This document shows positions 1-8,224 of a stretch of DNA of 15,591 nt, piece after piece. A model generated the notes under the pieces. That model was not told where the DNA came from and did not search any database. It saw only the letters and a list, made by a program, of their open reading frames with translations. Within the stretch, counting starts at the first letter, position 1. The number at the start of each line of letters is the position of its first letter. Where the stretch lies: contig CAMLLE010000015.1 of assembly GCA_946480555.1 (NCBI GenBank), positions 1 through 15,591 of the forward strand, given 5' to 3'. The position numbers and the translations under genes were made by a program. The stretch is from an uncultured Verrucomicrobia subdivision 3 bacterium. Lineage in GTDB: Bacteria > Verrucomicrobiota > Verrucomicrobiae > Limisphaerales > CAMLLE01.

Positions 1-414
1 GTATTCGCGGGCAAATGGAACGCCCTGTGCAACGCACTGGTCGATGATGTTCACGCTCACCTGCGCGAGACGGTAAACGTTTGCTTCGCGCGCGCGGAAG
101 TCACCCCCCTTGATCGTGTCGTAGAACAGGCGGTAAACGCTGTCGCCGTCGTTCTGGTAATTTTTTGCCGCGTTGATGCCACCTTGGGCGGCGATCGAGT
201 GGGCCCGCCGCGGGCTGTCCTGGAAGCAGAAGCACTTCACCTTGTAGCCAAGTTCCGCCAGCGTCGCCGCGGCCGAAGCGCCGGCCAATCCGCTGCCGAC
301 GACGATCACGTCAAACTTCCGCTTGTTGGCGGGGTTGACGAGCTTCATGTCGAACTTGTGTTTGTCCCATTTCTGTTGAATGGGGCCGGACGGGATTTTG
401 GAATCGAGAGCCAT
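1..414 (-). CDS. sdhA: Succinate dehydrogenase/fumarate reductase flavoprotein subunit, N-terminal part (runs off window)
   Basis: This is the catalytic flavoprotein of complex II, which oxidises succinate to fumarate at the cytoplasmic face of the membrane. Only the first 138 residues are present. They show the FAD-binding GxGxxG fold at about residues 36-46 ([12 protein letters not shown]), and the segment [20 protein letters not shown], whose His72 is at the position of the covalent FAD-attachment histidine. The conserved stretch [20 protein letters not shown] follows at 91-110. The ATG at 414 is one base after the sdhC stop (TAA-t-ATG). A ribosome-binding site lies inside the end of sdhC, so translation is probably coupled. 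An iron-sulfur subunit gene, sdhB, is expected beyond the window edge, but that is inference. The sequence matches the Bacillus/Bacteroidetes-like SdhA type that pairs with b558 SdhC. Confidence 0.95.
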   Translation of the reverse strand, partial: MALDSKIPSGPIQQKWDKHKFDMKLVNPANKRKFDVIVVGSGLAGASAAATLAELGYKVKCFCFQDSPRRAHSIAAQGGINAAKNYQNDGDSVYRLFYDTIKGGDFRAREANVYRLAQVSVNIIDQCVAQGVPFAREY

Positions 415-415
415 A

Positions 416-1144
416 TTACTTCACAGCCTCCTTTCCGAAGCCAAGAAGGATGGCCGCAGGAATTGAGATGTAACCGAGGAAAATGATCACCGCGAGCACG
501 CGTGCGCCCTTGTCGAGGCACGGACCGTAAACCTTGTTCTTCCAGCCGAGCGATTGGAACATGGCACTGGCGCCGTGGCTCAGGTGCAGGCAAAGCAGGC
601 CGACGCCGAGCACGTAGAACAGCGAAACCCAGATGTTGCTGAAGCCGACGATCATCATTCGATAAACGTCATGCCGATGCAGATCCACCGTGCCTTTGAT
701 CGGTTCGGCGAAAGAAGGATCGTGGAAGTCCACGCCCGTGAAATTGATCGCCTTCACCCGCACCGTGTAGTGCAGCAGGTGATAGATGATGAACGTGAAA
801 ACGATCAGACCGCTCATCATCATTGTTCGCGAAGCGAAGCTGGAGCCGACGGGTTTGTATTCGCCGTAAGCCACTGGCCGTGCCGCGCGATTCTCCGCCG
901 TGAGCTTGATGGCCGACCAGATGTGCAGGGCGATCATTGCGAGCAATCCGCCGCGCACCAGCCACAGGCCCTCGCCGAGATTCTGGAGGAAATGGCCGTA
1001 ACGGTTGATGGCTTCCGGCCCGAGGAAGATCTGCAGGTTGCCGATCAGGTGGCCGATGACGAACAGGAAGAGACCGCAGCCGGTGACGGCCATGATGTAC
1101 TTCTTGCCCAGTGACGTTCCGAAGATGTTTGTGATGACTTTCAT
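416..1144 (-). CDS. sdhC: Succinate dehydrogenase cytochrome b558 subunit
   Basis: This is the 242-aa membrane anchor of complex II. It binds haem b and passes electrons from the flavoprotein/iron-sulfur subunits to quinone. About five hydrophobic helices are visible, with histidines placed as expected for the haem ligands of the single-subunit b558 family: His32 (VIGHLIGNL), His74 (IALHIWSA), His122 (IIYHLLHY) and a late His in CLHLSHG. Its length is normal for this family. I start at the ATG at 1144 ([15 protein letters not shown]), not the longer frame to 1198. A GGAAG motif lies 7 bases upstream, and the 18 extra residues look unlike a membrane-protein start. The gene ends one base before sdhA. 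It lies about 100 bp downstream of folC-HAD on the same strand. Confidence 0.93.
   Translation of the reverse strand: MKVITNIFGTSLGKKYIMAVTGCGLFLFVIGHLIGNLQIFLGPEAINRYGHFLQNLGEGLWLVRGGLLAMIALHIWSAIKLTAENRAARPVAYGEYKPVGSSFASRTMMMSGLIVFTFIIYHLLHYTVRVKAINFTGVDFHDPSFAEPIKGTVDLHRHDVYRMMIVGFSNIWVSLFYVLGVGLLCLHLSHGASAMFQSLGWKNKVYGPCLDKGARVLAVIIFLGYISIPAAILLGFGKEAVK
427..433 (-). promoter_or_regulatory. Ribosome-binding site of sdhA within the sdhC 3' end
   Basis: On the minus strand the sequence reads AAGGAGG, 12 bases before the sdhA ATG and inside the last codons of sdhC. This fits coupled translation of the two subunits. The spacing is slightly longer than usual. Confidence 0.55.
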
Positions 1145-1245
1145 GTGCTGGCTTCCGCCGGGGAAACGCGGCGGCAACTCTACGTAGCGCTGCGGCACAG
1201 CGTCAATGACGCAGAATTAGCTATTAGGATAACGCCCAGAAGCCT

Positions 1246-3318
1246 TCACGTGCCCTTATCGGCTCCGGCGAACTTCAGGACTTCTGTTAAGGACTGAATT
1301 TCGTTCGCGCTACTCCCTTGATGGCCGCGTCTCAGGTGCAATGCGGCCAGACCGGCGCTGCGCGCGCCCGCGACATCGTGCTCTGCGCTGTCGCCCACGT
1401 GCAGTATGTTCGCCGAGGCGAGTCCCAGTTTGTCCGCAGCGTGCTGGAAGATCACCGGCGACGGTTTGGGAAAACCCACCTCGCATGAAATCGCCAGCGT
1501 TTCAAAATAGCGGCTCAACTTCAGCCGCTCCAACAAACCGCGCAGTCGTTCGTCCCAGTTGGAGATCACCGCCATTCGGACACCTGCCGACGCGAGCTGA
1601 TCCAGTATCGGAATCACATCGTCAAAAACCCGCCAGGCCTCCGGTTCGGCGAAGCGTTCGTAAAGCTCTTCGAAGAAGGGCAGTCGTTCGTCCGCCGCAC
1701 AGCCGAAGGTTTGATTGACGAGCAACTCCCAACCCCGGCGGGAATAGTCGAAGGCGCTGTGATTCTTCCACGCGGCCCGAAAACCTCGGCTCAACTGCTC
1801 CGGTGTGAAGTTGTGAAATCCATGTCGTGCCGCCACCTCAGCGTAAATTGCACCCACCGATGGCCAGGGCTCAATCAACGTCCCTCCAACGTCAAACGTG
1901 ATTGCCTGAATCGAAGACTTGGAACTGCGCACTCCAATGGTGGCGCCGGCGTCCGGCCCGTCCGCTGGTGAGCTGTCCACCGCCGCGCTCGTCATGCTCC
2001 ATTCATTCAATCCCCGCTCATCGTCCGCATCTTCCGGCGCCAATCTCAACACCTGCATCGCTTCGCCGATCAGGTAGAGCGAGCCGGTGATCGCGATGAA
2101 TTTCTCGCCCCCGCATAGCTCCCAAGCGTCACGCAGTTCTCCGCAGCAGCGCACTTCTGCGTCGGGATTCGCGGCGCGGCAAGCTTTCACCAATGTTTCT
2201 GGCCGCGCTGTCCGTTCGTTCTGAACTGGCACCAACAGAATGCGATTCGCAGTTGGCGCAAGAATCCGGCAGATGTCGTCCCAGTCCTTGTCTTGAAGCA
2301 CGCCGAGGATGAGCACCGGCCGGGACCGCCGATCTGCGACCGCTGCGGACTCCGCAAATGCAGAATCCCTCAACGAAGCCAATGTCTGAGCGAGCGCCTC
2401 TGCTCCCGCGATATTATGCGCCCCATCCAGCAGCACTCGGCGTCCATCGGAAACCGTGATCAACTGGCAGCGCCCCGGCCAATGAACCTGTGACAACGCG
2501 GTGCGAACCGCGTCTGCACTGACCGCAATCTGACTCTGCAACGCCTTCACCACGGTCAATGCCACCATTGCGTTTTGAAACTGATGGTCGCCCAGCAAAC
2601 TGAGCTGCACTTCCCCGAATCCCGTCGCGGCTTCACGCCAGGAAGGAACTTTGAAAATCTGCGAATCGTTTTCGGCCGCCACGCGTTCCACCACAGCCGC
2701 CGCTTCAGAAGCGGATACTCCACTGATCACCGGAACGCCCGATTTGATGATCCCCGCTTTCTCGGCCGCGATCTGCGCCAGCGTTTCGCCAAGCCATTTC
2801 TGATGATCCAACTGCACGTTCGTGATCACGCTGGCGATGGGCGTCACGATACTCGTTGCGTCCAGGCGGCCGCCAAGTCCCGTTTCCCATATCACGAGAT
2901 CGACATGTTGCTCGGCGAAATAGCGCAACGCCATGACCGCAACAGTTTCGAAAAACGTCGGATGATCTTCTTCCGGAAACTGCTGAACGAGTGGCCGAAG
3001 TTCGTTAACCAGGCGCACGACAGATTCGCGCGAAATCCACTGGCGGTTCACCTGCAGCCGTTCGCGAAACGAAACCAGATGCGGCGACGTAAACAATCCC
3101 ACGCGCAAACCTGAAGCACGATAAATCGCCTCCAGCATGGCGCACGTGGACCCTTTGCCGTTGGTGCCGGCGACATGAATGAACCGGAGTTTCGCGTGTG
3201 GATTGCCGGCCAGCTCCGCGAGCCGTCGCGGCGTTTCCAATCCGAACCTCGCGCCGAACCAATTCAGCTGGTAAAGCCATTCCACTGCTTCGTGATAGGA
3301 AGTGCGCGCGCCGGTCAT
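1246..3318 (-). CDS. folC: Bifunctional fusion: folylpolyglutamate/dihydrofolate synthase (FolC) plus HAD-family hydrolase
   Basis: The frame encodes 690 aa. Residues 1 to about 430 are FolC, a Mur-ligase-type enzyme that adds glutamate to dihydropteroate/folate using ATP. Visible motifs are the P-loop HVAGTNGKGST (48-58), SPHLVSFRERL (78-88), ETGLGGRLDATS (145-156), NVQLDHQKWLGETLAQIAAE (167-186) and LDGAHN (297-302). After a low-complexity Ser/Ala/Gly linker (about 430-470) comes a HAD domain: motif I FDVGGTL (475-481), motif II VISNWD (584-589), Lys618 in FPKP, and motif IV HVGDSAEHD (640-648). The second motif-I aspartate is replaced by Gly, so classical phosphatase chemistry is uncertain. 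REG-2/HDHD3-like members also lack it. No stop separates the halves. A Met at residue 442 (base 1995) could be a separate HAD start. I start at the ATG at 3318 (MTGARTSYHEAVEWLYQL), which matches FolC N-termini, rather than at 3423. No Shine-Dalgarno sequence is evident. Confidence 0.88.
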   Translation of the reverse strand: MTGARTSYHEAVEWLYQLNWFGARFGLETPRRLAELAGNPHAKLRFIHVAGTNGKGSTCAMLEAIYRASGLRVGLFTSPHLVSFRERLQVNRQWISRESVVRLVNELRPLVQQFPEEDHPTFFETVAVMALRYFAEQHVDLVIWETGLGGRLDATSIVTPIASVITNVQLDHQKWLGETLAQIAAEKAGIIKSGVPVISGVSASEAAAVVERVAAENDSQIFKVPSWREAATGFGEVQLSLLGDHQFQNAMVALTVVKALQSQIAVSADAVRTALSQVHWPGRCQLITVSDGRRVLLDGAHNIAGAEALAQTLASLRDSAFAESAAVADRRSRPVLILGVLQDKDWDDICRILAPTANRILLVPVQNERTARPETLVKACRAANPDAEVRCCGELRDAWELCGGEKFIAITGSLYLIGEAMQVLRLAPEDADDERGLNEWSMTSAAVDSSPADGPDAGATIGVRSSKSSIQAITFDVGGTLIEPWPSVGAIYAEVAARHGFHNFTPEQLSRGFRAAWKNHSAFDYSRRGWELLVNQTFGCAADERLPFFEELYERFAEPEAWRVFDDVIPILDQLASAGVRMAVISNWDERLRGLLERLKLSRYFETLAISCEVGFPKPSPVIFQHAADKLGLASANILHVGDSAEHDVAGARSAGLAALHLRRGHQGSSANEIQSLTEVLKFAGADKGT

Positions 3319-3583
3319 TTTGGTTTCGTCGCGATTGTAAGAAACGGCGGAACGAGTCTCAACCGGACAAATCGCGTCTCGCCTCGCCAGATGCGAACGC
3401 TCAATTCGACCGGCAGAAAACACTATCCACTTTGGGAGCTAGTCGGGAACGGGAAGGCTGCTAAGGTTTGCGGCATTCAACATTTACGTCCCCCAAGCAG
3501 GACATGAACGCATTTACCGCGAGAAAGTCTTTGAGCTGCCTGTAGTTTTCATCGGCGCATCAGCCCATTCAATAAGCACAACC

Positions 3584-4399
3584 ATGTTTGACTTCTCTGT
3601 CTTCCCCCACGCCCCGCTGTGCCACGTCCGGAAGTCCAGCGGCAGACGCGAAAATGGTTTTACACTCATCGAACTGCTGGTGGTCATCGCAATCATTGCG
3701 ATCCTTGCGGCCATGTTGCTGCCAGCGCTCGCCCGGGCGAAGTCCAAGGCCAAAGCCATCGCCTGTCTCAACAACAACAAGCAAATCGGGCTGGCGATGA
3801 TGATGTATGCCGGAGATTTCAATGACGCCCTGCCGCCTTTGAACGAGAAGCCGTGGCCGGGCCTGACCCCGGACGGTTGGTATTTCAAGATTCTCGACAA
3901 AACCAAGTATCTCACCAGCAGCGCGACTTCGAACAATGTCTGGCGCTGCACGGAAGTGAAGGATGCCGACATCCGCAAAGTGGACGTCGATTACTTTCAA
4001 TCTCCCTGCGAAGGTTACGGACCGTTGGAAGGAAACGACTACAGCCTCGGCATCTTTCGATACGCCACATATCCGACAGGTGCGCCACTGGGGAGCAAGA
4101 AGCTCACAAGCTTAAGACGTTCGAGCCAGCTATGGCTCATCGGCGACGTCGGCAAACCGAAGGCCGGTGCGACTTCTGACAAGATGCCTTCGAGCTTTTA
4201 TACGGAAGTGGTCACCAAGCAACCCAACCCCGCGACCGGCTGGTCCGCTGGTTCTGCCGCCGCGGGCGGATCGAAACAGCCTGCGAGCCGTCATGGTGGC
4301 CGTGCCGTTTTCTCGGCCTGCGACGGGCATGCTGAGATTTGGAAATGGTCGGATCTCCGGGCCAACAAGGACGACGTGTTCGCCATCAATTCCTATTAA
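3584..4399 (+). CDS. Prepilin-type pseudopilin with H-X9-DG C-terminal motif
   Basis: This is a 271-aa type IV pilin/type II secretion pseudopilin-like protein. A 25-residue positively charged leader ends in Gly25, followed by [21 protein letters not shown] prepilin peptidase would cut after Gly25; Glu30 is the usual Glu5 of the mature protein. The hydrophobic helix spans about 26-50. Near the C-terminus His237 is followed by nine residues and then Asp247-Gly248, the H-X9-DG processing-associated signature common in Planctomycetes and Verrucomicrobiota. Such proteins occur in many copies per genome and are often annotated only as prepilin-like; what this one builds or secretes is unknown. No other secretion gene is nearby. 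It precedes, on the same strand, two large exported proteins, which may be its substrates or simply neighbours. No clear ribosome-binding site precedes the ATG. Confidence 0.88.
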   Translation: MFDFSVFPHAPLCHVRKSSGRRENGFTLIELLVVIAIIAILAAMLLPALARAKSKAKAIACLNNNKQIGLAMMMYAGDFNDALPPLNEKPWPGLTPDGWYFKILDKTKYLTSSATSNNVWRCTEVKDADIRKVDVDYFQSPCEGYGPLEGNDYSLGIFRYATYPTGAPLGSKKLTSLRRSSQLWLIGDVGKPKAGATSDKMPSSFYTEVVTKQPNPATGWSAGSAAAGGSKQPASRHGGRAVFSACDGHAEIWKWSDLRANKDDVFAINSY

Positions 4400-4500
4400 A
4401 AACGCGCGCCAGGCGTCTCTGCAGTTGAACCCGTCGTCGCTTTGAAGATTTCGCAATCTAGATTTCAAACGCGGAAACCCAAAACCAACCCCTGCAAAAA

Positions 4501-7500
4501 ATGAAGGCGATAAAGACATTCCAAACCCTGGTTCATCGATTAAGGCCGCTGCTGGCGACGGTCGTGTCAGCGCTTGCGACGACAACACTTTTTGGAGCGC
4601 CAGTTGCCTACGAACCGTTTGATTATCCGGCAGGCGCGTTTGCCGATGGAACCGCCAGCACCGCCAGCGGATTCACGGGCAATTGGACCGTCGCTGCGTT
4701 TCCTCAGATCGTGGAAACCGTTCTGTCGTATCCCGGGCTCGCCCCAGCCAGCCGGGCATACCAACACGCCGCGGCTGGAGCGCAGACGACTGTGAACCTC
4801 GCAAGTCCGCTGGACAGCGGCACCAAATACATCAGCTTTCTTTTCAAAGGCAGCGGGAATTCAGGCGGTGACACGGTCGGGGTCTTTTTCAAAGGCAACA
4901 ATGCCAGCAGCCTCTTCGCCGGATTCCGCGTGCCGAACAGCGCCACGCTCACGGGCTTTGGATTGGGCGCCGTCAACAGCACGACTCTGGGCGGTGCAGC
5001 TCCGCTCGGCAGCGTGGCCAACATCAACAACATCGCGACGCATTTCATCGTGGTGAAAATCGATTTCGATACCGACGGGGCTCTCGACACGGTCAATCTT
5101 TGGATCGATCCACCGGCAAATGCAGTAGCGCCAGGCGTCGAAGCCACCGCCACGGACAGCACTTTCGATGTTGGAACGATCTCCGCATTCGGGATCAACA
5201 TCACCGGCGGTTACAATCCGATCGTCGATGAAATTCGCATCGGCGACAGTTACGGGGACGTTGCGGCATTTGTGCCGCCGCCAGACGCTCCGGCTGGGTT
5301 GTCCGCCACGCCAGGCGCGAACGCCGTGAGCTTGAGCTGGGATGCGGTCAGCGGAGCCGCCGGATACCTGGTTCTGCGCGGAACCGAGACGGGAATTTAC
5401 ACCGTCACCAACAGTGCAGTTTCGAACGCGCACTTGGATTCCACCGTGATTGGCGGGACCACTTATTTCTATGTGGTGCAGGCCACCAATTCGTCCGGCG
5501 CGAGCGAGAGTTCTGCGGAAGTCAGCGTGACGCCAACCATCGCGCTGCCGGATGTGCCCACTGGAATTGCGGCCATCGGCACGAACGCCGCCGTTCTCTT
5601 GAGTTGGAACGCCGCTGCGGGCGCGGAGAGCTTTAATGTGAAACGCTCAACCACCAGCGGCGCGGAAACGTTTCTCATCAACGTAACCGCCACCCGCTAT
5701 GCCGACGAGACCGTCGTCAATGGCACGCCTTACTTCTACACGGTTTCATCCGTGAACAGCGCCGGTGAGAGTGCCGATTCGATTGAGGTGACCGCCACGC
5801 CAGACTTTCCGCCCGCACCGCCGACGGACGTCATTGCCACTGCCGGCAACAATCAGGTGACGTTGTCATGGACTGCTTCTCCGGGTGCCGTCAGTTACAA
5901 CATCAGCCGATCAACCACGAGCGGTTCCGGCTATTCAATTGTCGGCACAACCAGCGATCTGAATTTCGTCGATCTCTCGGCGGTGAAATTTACGGAATAC
6001 TTCTATGTCGTATCCGCCGTGAACGCTTACGGCGAAAGTGCGGTCTCCTCCGAAGCCGCCGCCACACCGACCGGCGCGTATGGACCGAGCGCTTACGAGC
6101 CGTTCAACTACCCGGCTGGCCCGTTTGCGAACAACACGCCGAGCACCGCCAGCGGCTTCACGGGCAACTGGACCATTCCAACCGGTTCCACCATCACGCA
6201 GGGACGGACCTATCCCGATCTTCCGGCTGCCAGCAATGCTTACCAGCACAACCCCACGGCGAGTCAAAACACAGTGGACTTTGCGACTGCGATGTCGAGC
6301 GGCACCAAGTATGTGAGCTTCCTGATCAAGAACAGTGGGAACTCTGGAGGCGATGCCGTCGGGATATTTTTGAAAGGCAGCAATGCCACCAGCCTCTTTG
6401 CCGGATTTCGCGCCGGATTCAGCGGATCGGAGACGCTGTTCGGACTGGGCACGGTCAGCAGCTCATCGCTCGGTGCGGCGTCCGCGCTGGGAAGCGATCC
6501 TGTTCCGCTCAGCAACACCGCCACGAACTTCATCGTGCTCAGGATCGATTTCAACTCTACCGGGGCAAACGAAACGATCAGCCTCTGGACCAATCCTCCG
6601 GTGAACGTTGAATCGCCTGGTGTTGCGGCCGATGTTACAGCCGCGACTTTCGATGTCGGAACGATCACCGCATTCGGCATCAACATTCTCGGCGGTTACG
6701 CGGCGGTCATTGATGAGATTCGCGTGGGCGATGTGTATGGCGACGTGATTGGATTCGGCGGCGCGCCGGTCCCGGCAATTCCCACCACGATTGCAATTTC
6801 AGTGGCGCAGGGCACGCAAGTGAGTTGGACCGCCTCCAGCGGCAACTCGTATCAGCCGCAAAAATCCGACGACAACAGCGATTGGATCAACGTCGGCGGC
6901 ACATTGATTGGCGATGCCGTTAGCGCGATCTATGAAACCACGCCCGCGGCTTACTATCGTGTTCTGGAATTTGCCCCCGGCGGTCCCGGCCCGGATGAAA
7001 TGGTCAACGGAAGTTTCGAAACCGCCGCCGCGAACAACATCGGCGCCGCCAATTGGAACGGCCCTGCCAGCACCGGGACTGTTAACCAATACGTCACGAA
7101 TCAGTTCGAGACGCTCCTGCCAACCGATGGCGCCAGCATGCTGTTCATGGAAGGGCAAGGCGGCTCGGGCTCGCTGGTGCAAAGCGACTTCGTTCCAGTC
7201 AGCGGCGGGCTTACTTACAAGGTGGTGTTTGACGCGGCGAACCCGCTCAAATCAGGTGGCGGCAACGCTCAATTCCGCGTGGAGTTCTTTGACGCCGCCA
7301 ACGCCGTGGTCGCGAGCAGTGGCTTTGTCAGCTTCGCGTCGGCGGATTCGACCTGGATGACCTTCAGCAACAGTTACGCGGCACCGTCGGCTGCGACGAA
7401 GATGACCATTGGTTTTCTCGAAGCCGTTGGCGCAGGCCCGGGCGATCATTGGATTTCGCTCGTGGACAATGTGACCGTCAGCGCGCTCGCGACCGTGGGC

Positions 7501-7989
7501 GCAACCAACGTGCTCACGCCTGCGCTCCAGTCGGGCGCGATCTTCAACGCTGCGATTCAAACGAACGGCGTTACCGCAACCCTGGCGGCGGGCTCCGTCA
7601 CCTTCCAAACCAACAACGCGGCACTGAGCGTGAACAACGTCGCCGCGGGCAGCGCAACGAGCGACGCCGCCCTTCTGGATCCGCCTTACACGGTCACGGC
7701 GATTTATTCCGGTGACGCGATTTACCTTGGCAGCACGAACACCTTGGAAATCACCGGCAGCATCAATCCGGCGCCGACCAACATCGTCGCGAGCATTTCT
7801 GGAGATCAACTCACGCTCTCATGGCCGGCAAGTCATGTCGGATGGCAGTTGCAGTCGCAGACGAACACGCTCAGCGCCGGGCTGTCCAACAACTGGGTCA
7901 ACGTGGAAGGATCAACTGAGACGAATCAGGCGGTGTTCACCATCGACCCCGCGAATCCCGCGGTGTTCTTCCGGATGATTCTGCCGTAA
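4501..7989 (+). CDS. Large exported modular protein with duplicated 222-aa domain, three FN3 domains and Ig-like repeat
   Basis: The protein has 1162 aa and an N-terminal signal peptide (charged start, hydrophobic 17-31, probable cleavage near residues 32-36). Module A1 spans 36-257 and module A2 spans 531-752. Both are exactly 222 residues, begin AYEPF(D/N)YPAG, and end in (I/V)DEIR(I/V)GDxYGDV. They look like concanavalin/LamG-like beta-sandwich domains. Between them are three fibronectin type III domains (about 259-347, 349-434, 437-524), recognisable from SLSWDAV, LLSWNAA and TLSWTAS plus repeated YFYxVxAxNxxG. Next come a short W...G..YQ module (about 760-825), a jelly-roll/carbohydrate-binding-like domain opening with NGSFETA (about 834-997), a Big_3-type Ig domain with YSGDAIYLGST (about 1002-1085), and a C-terminal module ending FFRMILP. 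No catalytic motif is visible. An adhesin, sugar-binding or matrix role is inferred. A hairpin terminator follows the stop. Confidence 0.88.
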   Translation: MKAIKTFQTLVHRLRPLLATVVSALATTTLFGAPVAYEPFDYPAGAFADGTASTASGFTGNWTVAAFPQIVETVLSYPGLAPASRAYQHAAAGAQTTVNLASPLDSGTKYISFLFKGSGNSGGDTVGVFFKGNNASSLFAGFRVPNSATLTGFGLGAVNSTTLGGAAPLGSVANINNIATHFIVVKIDFDTDGALDTVNLWIDPPANAVAPGVEATATDSTFDVGTISAFGINITGGYNPIVDEIRIGDSYGDVAAFVPPPDAPAGLSATPGANAVSLSWDAVSGAAGYLVLRGTETGIYTVTNSAVSNAHLDSTVIGGTTYFYVVQATNSSGASESSAEVSVTPTIALPDVPTGIAAIGTNAAVLLSWNAAAGAESFNVKRSTTSGAETFLINVTATRYADETVVNGTPYFYTVSSVNSAGESADSIEVTATPDFPPAPPTDVIATAGNNQVTLSWTASPGAVSYNISRSTTSGSGYSIVGTTSDLNFVDLSAVKFTEYFYVVSAVNAYGESAVSSEAAATPTGAYGPSAYEPFNYPAGPFANNTPSTASGFTGNWTIPTGSTITQGRTYPDLPAASNAYQHNPTASQNTVDFATAMSSGTKYVSFLIKNSGNSGGDAVGIFLKGSNATSLFAGFRAGFSGSETLFGLGTVSSSSLGAASALGSDPVPLSNTATNFIVLRIDFNSTGANETISLWTNPPVNVESPGVAADVTAATFDVGTITAFGINILGGYAAVIDEIRVGDVYGDVIGFGGAPVPAIPTTIAISVAQGTQVSWTASSGNSYQPQKSDDNSDWINVGGTLIGDAVSAIYETTPAAYYRVLEFAPGGPGPDEMVNGSFETAAANNIGAANWNGPASTGTVNQYVTNQFETLLPTDGASMLFMEGQGGSGSLVQSDFVPVSGGLTYKVVFDAANPLKSGGGNAQFRVEFFDAANAVVASSGFVSFASADSTWMTFSNSYAAPSAATKMTIGFLEAVGAGPGDHWISLVDNVTVSALATVGATNVLTPALQSGAIFNAAIQTNGVTATLAAGSVTFQTNNAALSVNNVAAGSATSDAALLDPPYTVTAIYSGDAIYLGSTNTLEITGSINPAPTNIVASISGDQLTLSWPASHVGWQLQSQTNTLSAGLSNNWVNVEGSTETNQAVFTIDPANPAVFFRMILP

Positions 7990-8007
7990 TCAAGATGGCA
8001 ATCAACG

Positions 8008-8041
8008 GGCGGGCCTGCACCGTTTGTGGGCCCGCCTTTCT
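8008..8041 (+). terminator. Intrinsic terminator after the large FN3 protein
   Basis: A perfect 8-bp stem (GGCGGGCC at 8008-8015, GGCCCGCC at 8029-8036) with a 13-base loop is followed by TTTCTT. It begins 18 bases after the stop codon at 7989. The T-tract is short and interrupted, so efficiency is uncertain. It suggests that the downstream di-heme protein has its own promoter. Confidence 0.7.
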
Positions 8042-8082
8042 TCAGCCGTCGGCCGCAATCAATTGAAACTGCCAGACCGAGT

Positions 8083-8155
8083 GAATATGGGGCGGAGCGG
8101 CAGTTCCGCCCTGCCAAATATGGGTAGGGTTGCGCTGCCGCTCAGCCCCATATTC
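8083..8155. repeat. REP-like inverted pair (BIME-like), 73 bp
   Basis: Two 33-base units face each other, separated by 7 bases. The minus-strand unit (8083-8115) begins GGCAGGGCGG. The plus-strand unit (8123-8155) begins GGTAGGGTTG. They agree at about 27 of 33 positions and both end CCCCATATTC. The outer 21 bases form an inverted repeat with one mismatch (8083-8103 and 8135-8155). Each unit also folds alone into a hairpin after its GGYAG head. A GTAG head followed by an imperfect hairpin is the layout of bacterial REP sequences mobilised by RAYT transposases. The element lies between a terminator and the start of the di-heme oxidoreductase gene. Membership of a REP family is inferred. Confidence 0.65.
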
Positions 8156-8224
8156 CGCACGAATGGGTGCGCTCAGCGTGCGACAGAATACAACCTCAGG
8201 ACCGACTCCGGCTTTGCCACAACC

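Noticed and set aside
554..1114. 186-aa plus-strand frame opposite sdhC
   Set aside because: Composition (Asp/Glu/His/Gln-rich) is the mirror of codons in the sdhC membrane helices; no motif or ribosome-binding site.
1200..1212. Palindrome GCGTCAATGACGC between folC-HAD and sdhC as terminator or operator
   Set aside because: Only a 5-bp stem, no T-run on the minus strand, and no second copy in the window.
4440..4465. Small hairpin after the pseudopilin gene as a terminator
   Set aside because: Only a 5-bp AT-rich stem (AGATT/AATCT) without a T-tract.
5868..6611. 247-aa plus-strand frame inside the large FN3 protein
   Set aside because: Arg/Cys/Gln-rich +1 shadow of the FN3 and duplicated-module coding frame.
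8024..8224. N-terminal extension of the di-heme protein
   Set aside because: It runs through the terminator and the REP-like pair, and would bury the signal peptide 67 residues inside the protein.
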